DNA of 9,365 nucleotides from an uncultured Porphyromonadaceae bacterium (lineage in GTDB: Bacteria; Bacteroidota; Bacteroidia; Bacteroidales; Muribaculaceae): contig CAJJOO010000028.1 in NCBI GenBank assembly GCA_905193395.1, positions 1-9,365 on the forward strand. Direction: 5' to 3'. This document shows positions 5,982 to 9,365 of this stretch, piece by piece; positions within the stretch are counted from its first letter, which is position 1; each line of letters starts with the position of its first letter. A program made the position numbers and the translations under genes. The notes beneath the pieces are model-generated. The model searched no databases and was not told the DNA's origin. It worked only from the letters and a program-made list of their open reading frames with translations.

Positions 5982-6105
5982 GGGCGTTCGGGATACAGAC
6001 GGATCATGGGGCGCCGGTGGCGGCGGCCACTTCCTTGGCCGCGAGTTCGGTGTTGCCCGAATGGGAATATCCGATTACACTTATTTTAGTTTTGGTTATT
6101 GAAAT
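5967..6105 (-). pseudogene. Flavodoxin remnant (N-terminal piece, frameshifted)
   Basis: On the minus strand, 6100-6007 reads ITKTKISVIGYSHSGNTELA followed by AKEVAAATGAP. This is the first β-strand, FMN-phosphate loop (YSHSGNT) and first helix of a flavodoxin. That frame stops at TGA (6006-6004). The next part of the fold (IRLYPERP, from 6004) continues in a second frame, and YTAAD (5981-5967) in a third, so there are two frameshifts within about 30 bases. The sequence then runs into the aldo/keto reductase piece without a break, and all later flavodoxin motifs are lost. No ATG precedes it in frame. This is a decayed gene fused by deletion to its former neighbour, not a functional electron carrier. 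Confidence 0.8.
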
Positions 6106-6127
6106 TCCGGGTACAATATTGACGATG

Positions 6128-6135
6128 CAAAATTA
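6128..6135 (-). promoter_or_regulatory. Relic -7 promoter box (TAATTTTG) of the flavodoxin remnant
   Basis: A perfect TAnnTTTG match on the minus strand lies about 25-30 bases before the flavodoxin-like frame begins. The TTG found upstream is only 12 bases away instead of about 20, so promoter strength is doubtful. It marks the left limit of the presumed restriction-modification insertion. Confidence 0.4.
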
Positions 6136-6178
6136 CAGATATGCGGCCAAGCGGAGGTTATGATAATTACGGCATATA

Positions 6179-6256
6179 TTACCAATATTCCAGTTTGTTG
6201 CGGATTTCGCAGAAGTCCGTGCGCCAGGCTCTAAAAAACACCACTCTGTTTTTCAT
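6179..6256 (-). CDS. Possible 25-residue peptide, divergent from the methyltransferase gene
   Basis: An ATG at 6256 opens a 25-codon frame with a plausible amino-acid mix (MKNRVVFF, then RAWRTDFCEIRNKLEYW) and TAA at 6181-6179. It lies between the flavodoxin remnant and the methyltransferase gene. No ribosome-binding site or promoter box is evident in front of it. It may be a small protein, a leftover of a larger gene, or chance. I do not recognise it. Confidence 0.2.
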   Translation of the reverse strand: MKNRVVFFRAWRTDFCEIRNKLEYW

Positions 6257-6271
6257 ATTCCGAAATATTAG

Positions 6272-6279
6272 TAACTTTG
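6272..6279 (+). promoter_or_regulatory. -7 promoter box (TAACTTTG) of the methyltransferase gene
   Basis: A perfect TAnnTTTG match ends 37 bases before the ATG at 6317. A T-run (GTTTTTC, about 6248-6254) sits at the -33 distance but lacks the TTG core. Transcription would start near 6286. This excludes the more distal ATG at 6281 and supports 6317 as the start. Confidence 0.55.
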
Positions 6280-6316
6280 TATGTGGCTTCAGACGCGGGC
6301 TACCTTCTTCAGAAAA

Positions 6317-7795
6317 ATGACAAATCTTATAAAACACGGCGGTCAGGTCTTTACCCCCGATTATTTAGTCAGCCTCATTCTTGACGAGGCCGGCTATACC
6401 GGCGCGGGAATTCTGCGGAAACACTGCATGGAAAACTCATGCGGAGACGGTGCTTTTATATGCGAGATAGTGTCGCGGTATATCCGGGCCTATATCGAAA
6501 GCGGCGGAGATAAGGCAAATTTGCCGGCCGAAATACGCACATACATCCATGGAATCGAACTCGATCCTGTCGCCTATGAAAATTGCCTGGAAAATCTCAA
6601 GGCCACCTGTGCCTCGCTGGGCGTGGACTGCGGCCGTTTCGATGTAAGGAATGCCGATACGCTCGCTACCGGTGACTTCGACGGCAAAATGGATTTCGTC
6701 ATTGGCAACCCGCCCTATGTGAGGGTTCACAACCTTGATGATTCGTATGATGCCGTAAAATCATTCTCTTTTGCCACCGGAGGAATGACCGACCTTTATC
6801 TCGTTTTTTTCGAGAAAGGCCTTCAGATGCTGAAAGACGGTGGAAAACTGTGCTACATCACGCCAAGTTCATGGCTTAACAGCGTGGCCGGAGGCGTGAT
6901 TAGAGATTATATAAGGAGAAAGCACAATCTGGTGTCGGTCATAGACCTTGAACATTTCCAGGCTTTCAAGGCGACGACCTATACCCTCATTTCTCTGTTT
7001 GAAAAAGGCGAGCGCAGAAATGATTTCTCTTACAGCGTCTTTGATCCCGAGACTCTGGGCAAGAGGCATATAGAAAATCTAACGTTCAGCGAGATAGACA
7101 TCAATTCCTACTTTTATCTTGCCGGTCACGAGACCCTTGCCACGCTTAAGAAGATTCTTTGCACCACTTTGCCCAAATACACGACCGTGAAAAACGGTTT
7201 TGCCACTCTTGCCGACAAGGTGTTTATTTCCGACAGTTTCCCTTTCCAAAAATATCTGATTCGCACCGTCAAGGCTTCCACCGGAAAATGGTATTATGCC
7301 TTTTTCCCCTACGATACTAACGGGAAACCGCTGGAAAAGTCGCAGATTTTCGCAGACCGGGACATAGCCGAATATCTTAATGCCAACAAGAGAGATTTGC
7401 TGAAAGACGCCACCGAGAAATCCAACCCCAACTGGTATCTTTTCGGGCGCACGCAGGCGCTGAAGGATGTGGCTGTCGACAAGATTGCAATCAACACCAC
7501 AATTAAGGATATCAAGAGCCTGAAAATAAACAGGGTAAGGGCCGGGGAAGGATTGTACAGCGGCCTTTATATCCTTTCCGATTTAGACTTCGATATCATC
7601 GAAGGGCTGTTGCGGACTGAGCGGTTCATCAAATACATATCTTCCCTGAAAAAATATAAGAGCGGAGGCTACTATACCTTTAATTCAAAGGATTTGGAAT
7701 CCTTCCTCAATTACGAAATACAAGAACTTATAGACAATGGAAAAGCCGGAATCCCATCGACCGAGCAATGCGGACTTTTTGAAGGTTGTAACTGA
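6317..7795 (+). CDS. Type II restriction-modification N6-adenine DNA methyltransferase (gamma-type, Eco57I-like domain)
   Basis: The product is 492 residues from the chosen start. It transfers methyl from S-adenosylmethionine to the N6 of adenine in a specific DNA site, protecting host DNA from the partner nuclease. Motifs run in gamma order: motif X GGQVFTP (8-14), SAM-binding motif I ENSCGDGAF (39-47), GIELDP (79-84), RNADTL (111-116), catalytic motif IV NPPY (131-134), then GMTDLYLVFFEKGLQML (156-172) and YITPSSWLN (180-188). The C-terminal half, from about residue 270, should contain target recognition. NPPY predicts m6A (m4C enzymes usually have SPPY). An ATG 12 codons upstream lies before the predicted transcription start, whereas the ATG at 6317 has an A-rich AGAAAAATG context and starts just before the family N-terminus (NLIKHGGQVFTP). 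The end overlaps the nuclease gene by 59 bases. The recognition sequence cannot be read from the gene. Confidence 0.93.
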   Translation: MTNLIKHGGQVFTPDYLVSLILDEAGYTGAGILRKHCMENSCGDGAFICEIVSRYIRAYIESGGDKANLPAEIRTYIHGIELDPVAYENCLENLKATCASLGVDCGRFDVRNADTLATGDFDGKMDFVIGNPPYVRVHNLDDSYDAVKSFSFATGGMTDLYLVFFEKGLQMLKDGGKLCYITPSSWLNSVAGGVIRDYIRRKHNLVSVIDLEHFQAFKATTYTLISLFEKGERRNDFSYSVFDPETLGKRHIENLTFSEIDINSYFYLAGHETLATLKKILCTTLPKYTTVKNGFATLADKVFISDSFPFQKYLIRTVKASTGKWYYAFFPYDTNGKPLEKSQIFADRDIAEYLNANKRDLLKDATEKSNPNWYLFGRTQALKDVAVDKIAINTTIKDIKSLKINRVRAGEGLYSGLYILSDLDFDIIEGLLRTERFIKYISSLKKYKSGGYYTFNSKDLESFLNYEIQELIDNGKAGIPSTEQCGLFEGCN

Positions 7796-8468
7796 ATCTT
7801 TCGATGCTTTCCTTGCAAAGGGGACTTCGAGAAGTACCGATAAACTGAAACCGCTTCACGGCGCAATAGCCGGAGATATCGCTGAACGTCTTGGCGAAGA
7901 ATATGAGGTGTGGTCGCAAGGCTATCATAACGACAAAGAGGCGGAAATGAATGGCCGATACATGGACAAAAGAGTCGATATCACTGTTAAGAAAGACGGG
8001 AAAGCAATTGCCGGTATTGCCGTGAAGTTTGTCATGCAGAACTATTCTCAGAATTCAGGTAATTATTTCGAGAATATGCTGGGCGAGACGGCCAATATCC
8101 GCTGCAACGGACTCCCATATTTCCAAATTTTTATAATCCTTGACAAACTGCCATATTATAATAAAGAAAAGGAAATATCCCATTGGGAAACTTTCACGGA
8201 CCATAATATAGGCAAGTATGTCAAGTTGTCGCAGGATAACACTGACCTCTTTTTCCATACCCCGAATAAAACGCTGATTTTTGTGGTTCATCTTCCGGAA
8301 CCGAAAGGAACAGTTTCCACAAGGGATGAGTATCTGAACTATTATCGCAATCACGCCCACGACCTGGATCTTTCCAAACATAAATATGATAAATTCGGTC
8401 CCACCGTTATTCTAAATGACTATGAGGAGTTTATGGATAAGGTTTATCATACAATCAAAGCAATCTGA
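7737..8468 (+). CDS. Putative type II restriction endonuclease (PD-(D/E)xK-like)
   Basis: The product is 243 residues, a normal size for a homodimeric type II nuclease. It should cut unmethylated DNA at the site protected by the overlapping methyltransferase. The strongest evidence is position, directly behind and overlapping the methyltransferase, plus a PD-(D/E)xK-like core: Asp81 in KRVDITV, Lys97 in AGIAVKF (alanine where Glu/Asp is usual), and a following helix with Glu112 and Glu117 (NYFENMLGETANIR). A displaced acidic residue is known in Cfr10I/NgoMIV-type nucleases and may apply here. After the core, the strand LPYFQIFIIL and a region with FFHTPNKTLIFVVHLPEP complete an α/β fold. The ATG at 7737 is the only good start; the 59-base overlap in a different frame suggests coupled translation. 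No separate controller gene is seen. I do not recognise the exact subfamily or target site. Confidence 0.75.
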   Translation: MEKPESHRPSNADFLKVVTESFDAFLAKGTSRSTDKLKPLHGAIAGDIAERLGEEYEVWSQGYHNDKEAEMNGRYMDKRVDITVKKDGKAIAGIAVKFVMQNYSQNSGNYFENMLGETANIRCNGLPYFQIFIILDKLPYYNKEKEISHWETFTDHNIGKYVKLSQDNTDLFFHTPNKTLIFVVHLPEPKGTVSTRDEYLNYYRNHAHDLDLSKHKYDKFGPTVILNDYEEFMDKVYHTIKAI

Positions 8469-8484
8469 CTTTTGCGATTTTTTC

Positions 8485-8492
8485 TATCTTTG
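8485..8492 (+). promoter_or_regulatory. -7 promoter box (TATCTTTG) of the AraC-type gene
   Basis: A perfect TAnnTTTG match starts 17 bases after the nuclease stop and ends 31 bases before the ATG at 8523. No TTG lies at the 20-base distance; a TTTG is only 10 bases away. It marks the right limit of the presumed restriction-modification insertion. Confidence 0.45.
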
Positions 8493-8522
8493 CATGTGGA
8501 AATGAAAATGTTTGGTTGTTAA

Positions 8523-8876
8523 ATGGAAGGAAGGCCCGATGTAATATTGGAAACGACGCTGGACGGCATCGGAACGGATGCCTACGGCGACTACCTGGCC
8601 CATGCCGTGTGCACGGGCGGGCGGTGCACGTTTTCGTTCAACGGACGGTCCTTCGAGATGGCCGAGGGCGACCTGATAATGGTGTGCCGCGGCAAACTCG
8701 TGTCCAATATCCGCATGTCCGACGATTTCAGGGTCAAGGTGCTGTATGTCACCGCGTCGTTCATCGAGCAATGCACACCTCTGACCAACTACGGCATCCG
8801 CGGTTCGATGGCTCTGTTTTTTAACCCTGTGATGAACCACGCCGGAACAGTACGACCTGTGCGTGCGCGAATTTGA
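8523..8876 (+). pseudogene. AraC-family regulator, sensor half (frameshifted)
   Basis: The N-terminal half of an AraC-type transcription factor: about 104 residues of cupin-like effector-binding domain (GRCTFSFNGRSFEMAEGDLI, SDDFRVKVLYVTASFIEQC, GSMALFFNPVM). After NPVMN, near 8834-8842, the natural continuation TPEQYDLCVREFDWIDF lies in the next frame, so this frame reads nonsense (HAGTVRPVRARI) to its stop at 8876. A one-base insertion or deletion in ATGAACCACGCCGG explains it. A short ATG frame at 8502 stops at once, so 8523 is the start. Without the second half it cannot bind DNA. In homologous neighbourhoods an AraC regulator of this type controls aldo/keto reductase and flavodoxin genes (established context; inference here). 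Confidence 0.8.
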
Positions 8877-9327
8877 CTGGATTGACTTCCGAAACAGCCA
8901 GACCGACAATAACTTCTATATCGAGACTCTGAGGAATGCCGTGCAGTCGGCCATCCTTGATTTTTTCGAGTTCCATTCCAAGAACTGCGGCGACAGCAAG
9001 GTTTCGACGCGGAACACGTTGATAATTAGCAAATTTATCGAGATGCTCGAAAGCGGATGCTATCGCCGCAACCGCGAGGTGAAATATTATGCCGACGCCA
9101 TCTGTGTGACGCCGAAATACCTCTCGGAGGTGTCGAAAAAGGTGAGCGGCTATACGGCCAACTACTGGATAACGCGCTACACGATTATGGACATATCGCG
9201 TCTGCTGCGCGACAAGTCGCTGACCTTCGTGCAGATATCAGACATGTTCGGCTTTTCGTCGCCGGCCTATTTCAGCCGTTACGTGCAGAATTATCTTGGC
9301 GTGAATCCGTCGGAATACCGCGAGTAA
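8863..9327 (+). pseudogene. AraC-family regulator, DNA-binding half (frameshifted)
   Basis: This C-terminal half continues the AraC-type protein in the +1 frame. Similarity already begins at TPEQYDLC (about 8839), upstream of the GTG at 8863 that is the first local start. A linker of about 60 residues is followed by the double helix-turn-helix of the AraC/XylS family: EVKYYADAICVTPKYLSEVS (first HTH) and LLRDKSLTFVQISDMFGF with SSPAYFSRYVQNYLGVNPSEYR (second HTH, with the family hallmark of Phe-Ser near Phe and a Pro-x-x-Tyr-Arg ending). The HTH motifs are intact and the stop is at 9325-9327, so decay looks recent or the frameshift is a sequencing error. The combined gene would encode about 268 residues, a normal length. 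Confidence 0.82.
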
Positions 9328-9365
9328 TTCGCGCCGGACACGTCGGACGAAAGTTTCCGCCGACC

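Noticed and set aside
6281..6316. Upstream start (6281) for the methyltransferase, adding 12 residues
   Set aside because: It lies 2 bases after the -7 box, upstream of the expected transcription start, and the extra residues do not resemble the family.
8484..8909. Minus-strand frame opposite the AraC sensor half
   Set aside because: Antisense shadow; the plus strand carries recognisable AraC sequence in two frames.
1..9365. CRISPR array, tRNA, rRNA, transposase or integrase
   Set aside because: No regularly spaced repeats, no tRNA-like cloverleaf and no transposase or recombinase motif was seen, so the R-M insertion has no visible mobilising enzyme in this window.

Overview
The window reads as Bacteroidota, order Bacteroidales, and most likely a gut Muribaculaceae-like or Prevotella-like genome. 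The genus is inferred, not proven. Three things support this. There is an outer-membrane β-barrel protein of the carboxypeptidase-regulatory/plug/barrel type. There is a membrane-anchored regulator with the HTH end typical of Bacteroidales. Almost every real gene start is preceded by the Bacteroidota -7 promoter box TAnnTTTG, and starts sit in A-rich contexts instead of behind strong Shine-Dalgarno sites.

Layout. Bases 1-382 hold no gene. They contain a terminator for something upstream of the window, a GC-rich palindromic repeat, and a terminator-like hairpin for the minus-strand genes. Bases 383-3847 (minus strand, visibly A/T-richer than the rest) form a two-gene unit: an outer-membrane plug/β-barrel protein, then a single-pass membrane regulator. 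One in-frame TAA followed directly by ATG cuts the regulator between its coiled coil and its HTH domain. The upstream region (3848-4267) carries a promoter, a pair of direct repeats, and a second copy of the GC-rich palindrome found at 172-213, so the palindrome brackets the unit. Bases 4268-5754 (plus strand, GC-rich) encode an intact maltose/galactoside-type O-acetyltransferase and an exported carboxymuconolactone-decarboxylase/cupin fusion, each with its own promoter.

Bases 5775-6105 (minus strand) are a genetic scar. The N-terminal piece of a flavodoxin runs, through two frameshifts, into an internal piece of an aldo/keto reductase. Bases 6317-8468 (plus strand) are a type II restriction-modification pair: a gamma-type N6-adenine methyltransferase overlapping a PD-(D/E)xK-like endonuclease by 59 bases. 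Bases 8523-9327 (plus strand) are an AraC-family regulator broken by a frameshift between its sensor and HTH halves.

Interpretation. Flavodoxin, aldo/keto reductase, CMD/cupin, sugar acetyltransferase and an AraC regulator commonly occur together as a small redox/stress module in gut bacteria. Here the restriction-modification cassette sits exactly between the flavodoxin remnant and the AraC gene. Those two point away from each other and both keep a promoter box facing outward. The simplest reading is that the cassette landed in the divergent promoter region of this module. The regulator and two of its likely targets then decayed, while the two genes on the far side stayed intact. The second point of interest is the barrel/membrane-regulator pair, a possible envelope-to-DNA signalling unit whose DNA-binding half may now be translated separately.
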